Shown here in pieces: positions 12,149 through 24,207 of a DNA stretch of 64,000 nt; positions within the stretch are counted from its first letter, which is position 1, and the number at the start of each line of letters is the position of its first letter. The notes below the pieces were generated by a model, which was given only the letters and a program-made list of their open reading frames with translations, had not been told where the DNA came from and made no database searches. Both the position numbers and the translations under genes were made by a program. This DNA comes from Xylogone sp. PMI_703 (Eukaryota > Ascomycota > Leotiomycetes). The DNA lies in assembly GCA_021399445.1 (NCBI GenBank), contig JAJTUQ010000001.1, positions 2,294,001 through 2,358,000 on the forward strand, given 5' to 3'.

Positions 12149-15074
12149 AAGATATTAGTTGGCAGACTAATCAATCCGATGCAAGTTGCTAGGGGATATC
12201 TAGCGAATGACCATGCAGAACGTAAAGGGCGTATTACGCGTTAGCCACAGCCACAAACACCTGAACTAGTTACATGACTTTAGAGGCAGCGAAAGTATAC
12301 AATTTATAGCGAGATACGTTATCAGTCTCTCATTAAAAGTAGTTGGCTACTCTGACTAGAAGCGATGATGATAGTTATTTTTATCCAGCGGCCAAGCTCG
12401 AAGCCTGTTGCCCGTGGCTTACAAGAACGCGGTAAGCCTAGGACCAGTCGCAATGCAACGTTTGTTCATATGAAGGGTTTTGGGCCCTTGAGCTTACAAT
12501 GTAGTATCATCATACAGCCTAGAAAGGGTTTTTGTAGTTGCTGCTATCTTTTGGAGGATATTGTTAGCTTTTTATTATCTCAACACCCTGTTCTTTAGCT
12601 AATAAGTAATGATTGTACGTCAATGAATTATCAGTTGCGGTTATATAGTTTGGATTGAGCATGGAACATTATGCTTAATCGATAGTTTTAGCTGACGTAA
12701 ATGCGTGTGAGTTATATATCGAGCTACTTTGAAAGCCATGTTCAGAGCCAGCAACTCCAGATTCGTTTTATTTGTGTTGATATTGTGAAAACATAGAAAT
12801 GATATAACTTACACAAAGGTATGAAAAAATATCGACGTGTGCAAAGAGTCTGGGATGCTTAAAATCAACGTATCTATTGGCATGATTAAGGCGCTATTGG
12901 GCAGTAGCAATGCATTCTAGAAGCTTTGTACGTGCGTAAGCAACATCATGGGCTTAGAATCTACGTTCAATAATCAGTATACGCAATACCGGTGCGTTTG
13001 ATACACCGATCGAACTGATAGTGCCCATGATTATGTTTCTCATTTTTCTTTGATATAGCGGGGTGTCGTTACCCCTCATTACCGAATAAGTAATATGTGA
13101 TTACTTGGATAATACTGTATTAGGATATGGCACTTGGAGGATACGGACGTAAGGTACCGCACGTAACCCGCAGTACCAGTATCGCATGAGCATCGTGGAG
13201 TGCATTTATGCCTGAGGCACCACAGCAGTTGTAAGTTGAGGCTAAGCGGGCGATCCGGGCAGGGCTGTGGCTATAATTAACATCAACCAAAACAACCCAC
13301 GAGAGATCAACACTGGGCGGGAAACACAACACGTAGGATTTCTACGTACAACCCGTGCCGCAGAGACAAAAACAAAAACATTGGCATCAGCAGAGATTGG
13401 GCAGCGCCATGACGAGTGGTCCTGCAATAATCATGAAGCCGCTGAGGTGCAATAATGAGAAGCGGACGAGAGCAATGGCTCAGTGTCGAACGGCAATTAG
13501 AGATTGTCCCGAAATCTCCTATCAGCCAAGCAAATGTTCGAAGTCCGAAATCTCTTGGACGGTACCGGTGCTGTAGATCAGTAAAGTCTCCGATGGATCG
13601 GGCCAACTTTCTCCCAGCCGAACGCCGAATGGTCAAATGCGAAATGCGATATCCACTATCAAGGTCCTTCCAGTCTTACAGTACGGATGTATGTACCAGG
13701 AGTGACTGTAAACTACTTTCCCTCTTGGTGACCAAGAAATTAGAGTTTTGGTTCTTTGGGTGCTGATGGGCGAGATGAGGGATCGTGTTCGTGGTGGGTC
13801 TCAGGGCATATACTTGCCCCTTTCACGCAACATCTTGCGACATTATTCCTTCCAAGGGGGCCCATACGGTATCACCCAAGCCACACCGGATTTATCTCTT
13901 GTCAGCTACTGTAGTTGCAGACAGCATGGGAACAGGGAAAGCAGAGACGAACGAGCAAGAGGAAGAACAGATGAAGATGGGATCTTCCTTCCAGGTTAAC
14001 CTTATCGTCGATTAGCATGGAGGAAGGACGTGGAGCGGTGACGATGACGCCGACCCGAGAGGCCGTTGCGTACGTAGACGAGGTCGACTGGAGAGTCTCG
14101 TACGGAGTTTATCCACTGGGCTGTAACTACAGTGCCGCGGCTGCCTGATGCCTGAGCCCTCAGCCGCCTTTGCCAATCTGTTGCGCCGCACTTCGCATTC
14201 GCTTGATTGGCGAGCTCGTTCCTCGCTTAGTTACCGGGCACCGTTGATTGGTTATTAACGGGGATTGGAGATTATGTAACCACTCGGGCTCAGCCCCCTT
14301 AGCCTCCAGCGATGAGGAATGCTTGGTGCTTGTTGGCGGATGATGGTGATTATTCTGTTGCGCCGGATTGCAAGGGGGAAGGCACGGTAACAGGTTCAGT
14401 AATGCAACATCAACGGGCGCGCTCAGCGACACGCCCACGAGGCTGGGAGAGCGATGCGGGCTGTGTCAGACTTGGGAGCAGGACCCCAGCGAGCCCAGTT
14501 GGCACCGTTCGTAAGAGCACCGCGCCGGGACTTATGTAAATGCTGACTTGCTCGCTGTTTACGCTCTTTGATTGGTCGGCTCGTGCTCGTGGTCGAGACC
14601 CTGCCGGGCACGGTTGGATTGCTTGCTCCGTGCCAACGCGCGTTCGCTTTCGGATACGCTGCTGCTTCGCTTTTCTGACATAAAAAAAAATGTCTTGGGG
14701 CCACGACAACCATGCTCCATCCACCGCGGGCCTCTCTATTATTTAGGTTTGTCCTTCCTTCGTGGAATCCTCTCGTTTTTTGTCGTTGGTCAGATCCATC
14801 AGCAGCAACTTTCTTACTTCTCTCTCTTCTTCTTCTTAATACTCTCAAATCTCACTCATCAACCCCCCTTGAAGAACTTCTGGGGTTTCTGCTATTTATA
14901 ATTTATACTCCTTCTCTCTGGGTACAAGTGAGCAGTGGCAATTTCTGACGGCTCAGACCCACCTCACATATAAGCAACATCTCTCTCAGCACATAATATC
15001 CCCTCTCTCCTCCCCCGCTTCGAAGAACAGAGAAACAGAAACAGAACCACCACATTCCACCCATCTCTCTCAAC
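12149..15074. other. Long intergenic region ahead of the RTA1 gene
   Basis: No gene supported. From about 14,760 to 15,074 the plus strand is strongly C/T-rich (runs of CTCTC and TTCTTC), typical of the promoter and 5' leader of an expressed fungal gene, here the RTA1 gene starting at 15075. Open frames in 13,100-14,700 overlap each other on both strands and none resembles a protein family. Confidence 0.5.
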
Positions 15075-16169
15075 ATGTCTCTCCCTGGCCTCGGCAAAGA
15101 CGCCAATGGCACCATCCACTTCCTCTTCAACGGCCAGAACTACACCTTCATCCCAACCAACGGCATCTCGGGCATCAACCGAGACAACCACACCGCATAC
15201 GGCAATCTCACTCTTCTCGCCGACTACCAGGAGCTCTGCAACAGAGATATCTGCGACCTCTCCCTAGCCCAGCTTGACTACCGACCCAATCTCGGGGGCA
15301 ATGTCTTCTTCGCTGCCGTCTTCCTCATCTACATCCTCATCCAGCTCTTCTTAGGTATCCGTCACAAGACCTGGGGTTTCATGATTGCTGTCGTCCTGGG
15401 TCTGATTGGTGAAGTGGTTGGCTATGCTGGTCGTATCTTGCTCTGGCACAACGTCTTCGATCCCACCGGCAACTATTTCCTCATCTACCTCGTTAGCTTG
15501 ACCATTGCTCCCGCCTTCCTATCTGCCGGTATCTATCTCTGCTTGTCCCGCATTGTCGTCGTTTATGGCCAACATCTCTCGCGTTTCCGACCTGGTACCT
15601 ACACCCTGATCTTCTGCGGATGCGATCTCTTCTCCCTTGTTCTCCAGGGTCTTGGTGGTGGTATTGCGGCTTCAGCAGACAAGCAGAGTTCCATTGACAC
15701 CGGTATCGACATTATGTTGGCTGGTCTGGGATTCCAGGTCTTCTCCATTGGTCTCTTCGCTGCCATATGCGCCGACTTCGCCTTCCGTCTGCACAAGAAC
15801 CGCACCTCCTGGGCCGACCGCCACGCTGATCTCCAGGAGAGCAAGTTCTTCATCTCCTTCCTCATTGGTCTCTGCGTTGCTACCCTCTGTATCTTTGTCC
15901 GATCCGTCTTCCGTGTTGCAGAGCTGTCTGAGGGCTTCCGCGGTGCTCTCGCCAACGACGAGGTTACCTTCATGATCCTCGAGGGAGCAATGATCGTGAT
16001 CGCTACTTCATGCTTGACCTTCTTGCACCCTGGAGTTGCCTTCAGAGGCATCTGGTCTCAGGTCAACTTCACCTTCCGAGGCGGAGCCATCGAGGACGGT
16101 GTCACCAAGAGCGGCGGTACCACTCCTTACTCCATGGAACTCACCAGCCCCGAAAACCAGCCCAAATAA
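15075..16169 (+). CDS. RTA1-like lipid-translocating/stress membrane protein
   Basis: Single exon, 364 aa, in-frame ATG in good context (CAACATGTC). An N-terminal extracellular segment with N-glycosylation sites and a CNRDIC pair precedes seven hydrophobic segments starting near residue 74 (NVFFAAVFLIYILIQLFLG). RTA1-family features are the second helix EVVGYAGRI, LTIAPAFLSAGIYL, FCGCDLFSLVLQGLGGG and a late FVRSVFRVAEL motif. The length is usual for the family. Relatives include yeast Rta1 (7-aminocholesterol resistance), Rsb1 (sphingoid base export) and Pug1 (porphyrin transport), so the substrate is open. The C-terminal tail is short and soluble. Codon use is strongly biased to C-ending codons, suggesting good expression. 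Confidence 0.95.
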   Translation: MSLPGLGKDANGTIHFLFNGQNYTFIPTNGISGINRDNHTAYGNLTLLADYQELCNRDICDLSLAQLDYRPNLGGNVFFAAVFLIYILIQLFLGIRHKTWGFMIAVVLGLIGEVVGYAGRILLWHNVFDPTGNYFLIYLVSLTIAPAFLSAGIYLCLSRIVVVYGQHLSRFRPGTYTLIFCGCDLFSLVLQGLGGGIAASADKQSSIDTGIDIMLAGLGFQVFSIGLFAAICADFAFRLHKNRTSWADRHADLQESKFFISFLIGLCVATLCIFVRSVFRVAELSEGFRGALANDEVTFMILEGAMIVIATSCLTFLHPGVAFRGIWSQVNFTFRGGAIEDGVTKSGGTTPYSMELTSPENQPK

Positions 16170-17630
16170 GTTGAGAAAAGTTTTTTTCACACAACGATTC
16201 TACATGTATTCATGAAACATACCTTCTCTTTTGTCATTTAGAACTGGATATGAGACCTTAATAAAGATTGGTTGGCGAGGTGTTATATTACATAAATAGG
16301 AGATTGGGGGGGGAATGAATTGTGCTCTTTATTGGATATCTGGAGTCTACGCGATTTGCATATGCTTTATTCATTGTGGGTTGGGTGTTTTGTTTTATAT
16401 ACACTGGACGAAGAAGACGTCCGAGTTTTCCTTTTTGTCGATGTTATTGTAGAGCGAGCGTCTAGATTTTCATGGTTGAAATAAAATAATAAACTGATAC
16501 CTTGAACTTTTTTTGTTCTTAAGTTCTTGTGATGCTAGTATTAAAGTTTAACACTTTGACTTGCGGGGCTGATTTTCCTACTTGCTCTCAAAGCACATCT
16601 TAAGTACAAGGGCAGTCACGCCCCAGCCTGTATCGAAGTCAAACCCACAACTCATATGACCTAAACCTAGCAGGGATGATACTTAACAGCTAAGCTAATC
16701 TAAACATCTTCTCACGGCTCTAACCAAACCGGGCTCCTATATCTCATATACCAAAGATAAAGATAGCACACACCGTCAACAAAGTGTTGCGTTTGAGTCA
16801 GCAATCCAGATAGACCTGTACATGTATTGCAAGAATAAATAAACCCATCATACATCTTTGTGCCCGCCAACGCTCCCACGGATGGCAACAACTCTTAAGA
16901 TACGGACTTAAAGCCCAACACCACATACTATCGGGATTCTTGGCTTTCTAGTTTATTCATCGTAGGACTGCCCGCGTATCCATGACAGTAGTATCTTGTC
17001 TATCTCCTGTACTAGTAGTACACGTGGTACGTTTGATTCTGTTAGAATGTTGTGCGCTGTAGGACTTTAGGATGGCTATAGCCTCGCTATGTGTGCCTAT
17101 CCCTGAAGTAATGTGAGTGAGCGGAAAGTTAAGTAGTCTAGAAGCCTCAACTAGGGGCTAAGAAATGTTGCCTCTGCTCGCGCATGGGGATTCACTTTCC
17201 GGCTCTGGACATAGCTGCATATACCATGGCTTCGTCTGTACTGAGCCTAATCCTTGTGTTTTATGGAGAGCTCAAGGTGCGGTCATGGAGTCTTATCTGG
17301 CAGAGAAAAGACAAATTAGGTATATATCGGCTATTGTGGAGTATTTTCAAGATTGGTGTGATGGTTGTCTGGTTTGTATTGAGGAGCTAATTTTGAGGAC
17401 GTTTTGTCTCTAAAATGGTAACCTTCCTTTTGTAGTCTCCACTTGCTCAACAGAAAGAGTTGAGTTGGTAATGGACATACACTGCTTTCATAGGTTTGAT
17501 GTTGGTTGGAACCTCTTATAACGGTCTTGATTGGCTTCTTGAGCTATTCTATATAAGTACTTGGCATACAGCTAATCATCTATTGTAGCAGGCCCCTATA
17601 TTCTATATTTCCATCTCTTTCCTCTTTTTT
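16170..17630. other. Intergenic after the RTA1 gene
   Basis: Includes the probable RTA1 3' UTR. A plus-strand frame at 17184-17390 (68 codons, hydrophobic, e.g. SSVLSLILVFYGELKVRSW) could be a fragment of a membrane protein, but it has no recognisable family and is not annotated as a gene. Confidence 0.35.
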
Positions 17631-18428
17631 CTAACATGTGTTCGCCTTATCCCTGAGAACCATCGCGAGCCTCTTGTGTACTACCGTCCGCCACCCCTGC
17701 TGTGCACAGGTCGATGGCTTCTCCTCGTTACATTTCCGCTGCCAGCTATCCAACGTCTCAACCAGTCTTGCATCGTCGTCTGCGCCGCTGGGATCAGCGA
17801 ATTGGTACGATCGGTACTCGCAGTTTGACCATGCCGTGACTGTCGTTATATAAGAGCTCGTACCCAGCATGCGCGGGAGGGTTTACTTACACTCATGTTC
17901 TGGTATGCCATACCAGTCATCAGTAAGAAAATGTAGAAACGCCCCATGCAGCACAACTACGGTATGCCCATTACCGCCGAGGCTAACCACCTCTCTCAGC
18001 GCCCTTCGTGCTTCTCTACCTCTCGCAATCAACTTCTCGAGCAGCGGCTGGAAGATGCTTCTCACACCCTTATCCGTCCAGCCATCCCGTACACGAGTGA
18101 GGTCCACCCTATCGCCAAACTCTCTGTGCAGAGTGCATACAGCTGTACCTATATCACTCGGATCATTTGACACTTCCTGTAAGCAGTCGAGTGCAATAAT
18201 AGGGTACAAGTCATCATGGCCAAACGAGAGAATGCATGTCTCGAGCGTGCGACGCATGGGCGAGGCGACAAGGCGCTCAATATCGTCGTGGTACGGGAAC
18301 GCAGCGCGCAGTTCGGCGCATTGCTGCTGGCCCAGCGGTGTCAGATCTGGGTCGTGCATCTTTGCACCATCGGGGGATATATTGTGGTAGCCTTGTGCAT
18401 GGCGAACTAGGTGGATGGTTGGTGGCAT
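17631..18428 (-). CDS. Histidine phosphatase (phosphoglycerate mutase) family protein
   Basis: Two exons: 17891-18428 and 17631-17839, intron of 51 bp (GTAAGT...GACAG). The splice joins ...PEHE to FTAWSNCEYRSYQF and gives 248 aa; without it the frame stops three codons into the intron. The phosphohistidine motif LVRHAQG (Arg9, His10) is at the N terminus, followed by LTPLGQQQC, ASPMRRTLET (second Arg), an acidic LQE and the second His in VVLHGAFLHFL. This is the branch-1 histidine phosphatase pattern of fungal Pmu1-like proteins, not classical glycolytic mutase. The substrate is unknown; small phospho-esters are likely. No signal peptide. Confidence 0.88.
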
Positions 18429-19178
18429 GGTTGATGTGAGGCAACTTTACAAGTGAGCTTTGAAGCAAATTGTGGTGTATCTAGGTCAAGTAGAGACTCA
18501 ATCCTCAAGTGCAGATAACATTAAAGGTATTAAGGGCTTTGAAAATGAGAAATGACAGGGTTGATATTAGGTGGTTGGTTCTCTCCCATACGTAGGAAAA
18601 ATGCTAGTGCATAGGTGGATTTGATATACGGATTCCAGATTTTGCTGGCACACTCGATTTTCTTTTCCTCCACTATCCTGCTTTCGTAACGTATCTCCTA
18701 GTGGCATTGTTACGTTGTCCATCAGAGAAAGGTAGAGAGGTAATGCACCTCAGCTTGGAATATCTGGGCCCGCTGCAACAATTAAGAAATGTTGCGATGG
18801 GATACCACATTTAGAGTAAGCTAACGACTACTCGGTTCAGGTCCCAGTGCATCCTTGTCGGCTGGACGTCGGGACACTTAGCTCAGCCTTGAATTCCGCC
18901 TTAAATACCTTGTGATTTCTAGCAGAGGATCGAGGGCGATGTAAGGCGCTGAGCAAAGTAAGATGTGGTGCGGCATTCAAAGCTCGTGTTCTCAACTGAG
19001 TATCGCTACAACTCAATTACCGGTACAGTGACTACCCCTTATAGCAGATGAAACTAACTTACTGCAACAAGAGCGATTGATTACCTCATTGTGCTGTTTT
19101 ACGAGCTCTGCATTAACTTTATAATCTGTACTTCTGGCGCTATAGTACTTCACAACAGTTTGACTACGGAACGTTCTG
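18429..19178. other. Divergent intergenic region
   Basis: Lies between the phosphatase gene (minus) and the GH3 gene (plus) and presumably holds both promoters. No element recognised. Confidence 0.4.
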
Positions 19179-21250
19179 ATGGATGACAAGGATGACCTCA
19201 AAAGGTATGGTAACTTTGATAGATGAATTTGTATTCCCGATTCGCATTGTCGATAATCTCCTAGTCTTCCCAGAACCGCTCTAATTAGGAGCTCTAGGTT
19301 GGTTGGTGGCCTGCTCATAGTGGGATTTGACGGCACCACTCCAAGTTCAGCTATCCGCCGATTAATTGAGGAGCATGCCGTTGGGGTGGTTTTGTTGGCT
19401 TCGAAAAATCTCCAATGTATGTATATCTCGCGTGAGGTACCCGCGGCTGTTGGTCATTCCATTTACTCGATACCTTCTTCGAAGCATAATGGCCAGCATG
19501 AAAGAAGTACAAATGATAGTAGTACTTAGAAGCTTACTTTGGGCCTCCAGCTGCAGAACAGACTCTCCAATTGATCCTGGACTTACAGCAATGCGCCTTG
19601 GCAGCTGGCCATAAGCGCCCACTCCTCATCGCCATTGACCAAGAAAACGGCCACGTAAATTCTCTTGCGGAAGACACAATTACACAATTCCCTCCCGCAA
19701 TGGCCATCGCCGCGATAGATTCCCTTGAAATGGCCAGAGATGTAGGTTTCGCAACAGGCAACGAGTTGGCAAGCCTTGGCTTTAATTGGATTATGGGTCC
19801 TGTGCTGGACGTTCTCTCGAGCGAACGAGCCCAGCCGCTGGGGGTGCGCGCATTTAGTGATGACTCCAGTACTGTCGCTTTGTTAGGCATGAGTATGGTT
19901 GAAGGATTTCACAGAGCAAATCTAGCATGCTCTGGTAAACACTTCCCCTCGTATGGCGACGTCGACTTTTCCCAAGGTTCATCGAGCGGCAACCTTGTAC
20001 TCTCTCAGCCGATCGAGAAACTTTACCACGATTCCTTCCTTCCATTCATAGCAGCAATTCAAGGCGGCATAGACTCACTTTTGGTTGGAGCAGGCTCGTT
20101 GGAAGGGCTAGGAGAAGTGATGCCCTACGCTTGCCTTTCCGAGACCATTGTTACTAAGGTCTTGCGTCATTCCCTAGACTTCAACGGCGTCACAGTTTCA
20201 GAGTGCTTATCACTAGAGGGCGTGTTTGACCAAGAGGGTATCGGCAAAAGAGCCGTTGAAGCTGTTAAAGCTGGTTGCGACTTGGTAATGGTATGCCACA
20301 ATTTGGAGGGGCAGGAAACCGCACTGGCTGCCCTGCAAGAGGCAGTCAGTAATGGGACAATAGCAATGTCAACCATAACTGCGGCGGCAAACAGAGTTGC
20401 CGCCATGAAAGACAAGCGTACCTCCTGGCAACGCGCTTTGAATCCTCCCGGTGTATCGGTACTTCGACATATCCAGCTGGGGAACGAGGTCTTGTCCCAG
20501 AAGGCATACAGAGCCAGTATAAGTCTTGTACGGGATTATTCAAATGCGTTGTCTTCCTTGCGAAACTTGAATAAAGGCGACCGAGTCCTTCTGCTTACCC
20601 CATTGCTCGAATCCTTTCCGTCCACCGCGACACGGTCAACACGCTACAACACAACGCATGCGGCTGGGTGCTCAGGATCGTCACATTTGCAGTTAGCAGC
20701 TGGCGAGGACGTCTTTCAAAGTTTTGGGAGTTCCCTGGCCCAGAAGAATCAATTGCGAGTCCTCCATACGTCATATTCTAGTAATGGGATCCGTCCTCAC
20801 CATGAACAGCTGATCTCACAATCTGCGGCAGTTATTGTCATTACAGCTGACGCCAGTCGAAATACCTATCAGTACGGGGTTTCCAAGTACGTAAATCTAT
20901 TGTGCAAGACTCAAAAGTACCAGCGCAGGCAAGATGGTGATGACCCAGAGGTCGAAACAAATCAAGGGGAGGGCTGGATGAACGCCAGAAAACCCGCCAT
21001 ATTCGTGGCGGTCAGCTCTCCATGGGACCTGCTGCTGGACCCGGACATCGATACTTACATATGCACTTACGACTATAGTCGGACCTCGCTAGAGACGCTT
21101 GCTGAATTCTTCTTCAGTTATGGAAAGAGTCATAGTAGCTTTGATTCGCCTCCCAAGGTTCCGCCTCTTGCGGTAGTGCGACGTAACAAAAGGCGCCATG
21201 ATGGAGATGATGGTCATACATGCCCGTCCCTTTCTGCTGGAGCCATGTAA
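19179..21250 (+). CDS. GH3 beta-N-acetylglucosaminidase-type glycoside hydrolase
   Basis: Three exons: 19179-19204, 19298-19416, 19551-21250; introns of 93 bp (GTATGG...TCTAG) and 134 bp (GTATGT...CTCCAG); 614 aa. The small first exon (MDDKDDLK) was chosen because it joins in phase to RLVGGLLIVGFDGTT, the usual N terminus of fungal NagZ-like GH3 proteins; the second join gives NLQSAEQT. Conserved landmarks are LLIAIDQENG, GFNWIMGPVLDV, the KHFPSYGD loop near residue 178 and VTVSECLSLEG near 265, where the general region of the nucleophile lies. The second half is the alpha/beta sandwich-like GH3 C-terminal domain. No signal peptide, so probably intracellular. Likely role: removal of GlcNAc or related sugars from chitin or peptidoglycan fragments. 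Confidence 0.87.
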
Positions 21251-21513
21251 TCGTATCTTATCGTGGGACGGCGGGGATTCGGGCTCAGTGACAGGTTGTA
21301 AGACAATTGGAGATTTGTATATCTTAATTTTCATCATAGTTGGTGGGAGCCCTATGTAAATAGTGAGCATAAATGCACTAAGCATACTTGATAAAGGCAT
21401 CCAAGTCCTTCATGTGCCACGTACACGTCAGACATCCTGGTAACCATCAGAGTTGACCTCTGCTATGGTAGATACGTTGTATCTTCCGGAGCGTGATGAG
21501 ATACAGCGGTCCT

Positions 21514-23105
21514 TTAGTGAGATAATTGAGTCGATGCTTGGCCATGGATGCTTTCTAAAGCCTTTTTCATCAGCCTGATTCTGAGGTGGGAATCGTGTGG
21601 TTGCTAGAACGCGGGTGATTGGTGTCAGCAGTTTGATGCAAATTCTTTTAATATAAGCTTTCTTTCAAAAAGATTTCGTATGGGATCGTTAGACTTACGT
21701 AGACTCCTCGCACTGGCGGTGTGCGATCCACTAAGTCCAAGGGTAGATATTCGTACTGGCTTGAAGTAGATGAAGTTCCCTGAGACGTGAGCGTGGGGAG
21801 GCTGATTGAGACTGTCTCCTTCATATTTGGAGATAACCAGGGTGTTGGCTCCGAGGGACGGGATCCTAATATATCTAAATTTTCGCCTGCAGTGTCACCA
21901 GAGGTGTGACCTTCTTGTTCTCGGCGTTGTGATGGCAAGATTAGATCTGTGGGGAGGGGAGAGTTCCAGGAATAGGACAAAGTATTACCAGCACCACCAG
22001 CACCATTATCCTGACTATTGCTGGTAAGCGAGGATATAAGGAGGTCAATATCGGAAGGAGAAAGATCTAGCCCACTCTGGCTCCAAAAGCCGGATATATC
22101 ATCACAGGCGCTAAAGTCCTGGTTGAGATGTGGTTCTTTTACTGCACTGCAGGTCGTATGAAGATTATTGTCTAACAGAGTAGTGCATTCAAGTGAATGA
22201 TCTGCTTCTGTCATAGCTGTTGAGGCTGTAGCGTTGACATCTTGCACCACTGAAACTGGAGGTGGTTCGCCATATCCTACACCTTGGATGAGAGAGTGAG
22301 AATGTAATGCTGCAGTCGTTTTGGGTGTAGCAAAGTTGATTGGAGATCTCCCACGAACTGTAATTGGTAAGCTTGATTGCCTTCTGAGAAGCATCATTGA
22401 CCCATCGGCAAGCCTAGCAGACACGGTGAAGTGAAGTACGAAATGTTGTATAGCCGTTTTGGCAGTTTTTCGCCCGCGCTTCTCCGTGGCAACGCGAAAT
22501 TGTAACCTCCGCCATGCGAGATTGTACGTCAACAACTCGTCCTGTTGCTCTGTCGTTTCGTTCCGGATGTCAATGTCGATGGCAAGAGGGTCAGGCTGAG
22601 TAACTGGCCCTGCATGTTCTGGAGGCGTCTTTTGTTTAGGGGGTACGATAAGGAGCTTGATGGGGTTGTTGTTTCTAGTCTCTGTGGCAGTCAATGATGC
22701 ATGAAGACGGTTGACTGTTTTGGTTGTTGTTTCCGAATGTGAGATGATTCCAAAGAGGCTTTTGGAGCATATCAGGGTCCCAGACACCTGAAATAGATTG
22801 CGGCGATAGCATGTGAGACTGGGAATCTGCCCTTCGGTCCGAGCTGCTGGACCGAAGAAGGTTCCTCCAATATGGGCCGTTGATGTCATGGTACAATTCT
22901 GGCCGCTGGCGGTGACGAATCGTACAGATGGCTGCATCGATGTAGACATTGCCAGCAACTGACTACCTTCGTGCAGCTCTATCAAACCCTCGATTTGTGC
23001 AGATTCTCCGCCCGGCGTTTCCCTGACTGCATCTATGGCAGGGGCCTCGGGTCGAGAGCCATCATAGCTGATGAAAGCTTCAGCAGGGTCGTCTGATAGA
23101 GGCAT
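21514..23105 (-). CDS. NDT80/PhoG-like (p53-like) transcription factor
   Basis: Two exons: 21699-23105 and 21514-21603; intron of 95 bp (GTAAGT, branch CTGAC, TTCTAG); 498 aa. The last exon adds 29 residues (starting QPHDSHLRIRLMKKALES). The DNA-binding domain shows the NDT80 hallmarks: CYRRNLFQVSGTL, then WRRLQFRVATEKRGRKTA, and the signature VRGRSP. The Ser/Thr-rich C-terminal half looks like an activation region. Relatives include Ndt80 (meiosis) and Neurospora VIB-1 (heterokaryon incompatibility and nutrient sensing); which subtype this is cannot be told from sequence alone. Its start codon lies 140 bp from the left inverted repeat of the transposon, so its promoter has been separated from the ketopantoate-reductase side. 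Confidence 0.88.
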
Positions 23106-23245
23106 AATTACTCCCTAGTCCGGCTCGCCCCGGAAGTTGTGATGGGATCTTTCATCTGCGGCAAGATTTATTGGGATAAATAGACGCAAGTTCGTGTCAC
23201 TGCTGTCAGAATACGCTTACATAATTGGCACACGGGGATGACGTA

Positions 23246-23289
23246 ATTCCCTGTCCACCCGACATCCCGGTCCACCCGACACCTCCCCC
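23246..23289 (+). repeat. Left terminal inverted repeat
   Basis: Begins ATTCCCTGTCCACCC and is identical over 44 bp to the reverse complement of 25891-25934. It contains an internal direct repeat of TCCACCCGACA, possibly paired transposase-binding sites. Confidence 0.93.
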
Positions 23290-23969
23290 ACCAATTATCA
23301 ATTCTATCAACACCAACAATTCAATTAATTATTTACCTACCACAACACGTTCTAATGCCTCAATCAACTGATCCACATCAAGAAGGAAGGGTCCTTCTTG
23401 TTATAAACGCGTTAAAAACCAAGCAAATCACTACAATATCACATGTAGCATACGTTTTTGATGTTCCCAGGACTACATTACACGATCGTTATCATGGAAG
23501 GACTCAACAATTTACCACTTATACTAAAGCCTTTAAAATGACACAATTGAAGGAAGATTCACTTGAAAAATGGATACTTTCTATGGCAAAACGAGGATTA
23601 CCTCCTACACCTTCAGATGTGCAGTCCATGGCCATATTTTATTTGCTAAACGTGATGAATCCTCACCTATCTCTCCTGTGGGCAAAAATTGGTTCAATTC
23701 TTACTTAAAACGCTATCCTAACCTAAAAACAAGTTTCATTCGAAAGAAAGATTATAAACGTATCAAATACGAAGATCCGAAAATCATTCAAGAGTAGTAT
23801 AAAAAAGTGATAGAAATAAAAGCTGAATATAGGATCCTGGAGGAGGACATCTATAACTTCGATGAAACAGGCTTTACTATAAGTACAATTGCTATTACTA
23901 AAGTAGTCACATCCTCTGATTACCTTGGAAAACCTTCACATGCACAACCAGGAAATAAAGACTAAATAA

Positions 23970-24190
23970 TGTGGTAGGGAAAACAGTATACGGCACGTGC
24001 GTAGCACGTGTACGTGCGGCGTATCATGTGACCTGTACGTAGTATATAGAGCACGGTTCTTACAACCGTACAACAATCAACCACCTTCACTCTTATTCTA
24101 CCAGACCTTGCCTTCTGATTGGTTAGTTGTATTGTATTACTATATATACTACCCCAACACCTCTTAGCACCTCTCTCTTCCACAATAACA
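23970..24190. repeat. Candidate first nested insertion (possible solo LTR)
   Basis: The transposase frame is lost at 23,964 and the following sequence starts TGTGGTAGGG and ends ACAATAACA, the TG...CA form of an LTR. It holds palindromic CACGTG-type clusters and a TATATATA near 24,142. I could not find a matching target duplication, so the boundaries are tentative. Confidence 0.4.
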
Positions 24191-24207
24191 GCTATTAAAG
24201 CTATAAA

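Noticed and set aside
13100..14750. Cluster of overlapping 60-140 codon frames on both strands
   Set aside because: No domain, no splice logic, contradictory frames; best explained by GC-rich non-coding sequence.
17184..17390. 68-codon hydrophobic frame as a small membrane protein gene
   Set aside because: No homology signal, start context or splice partner; possible fragment only.
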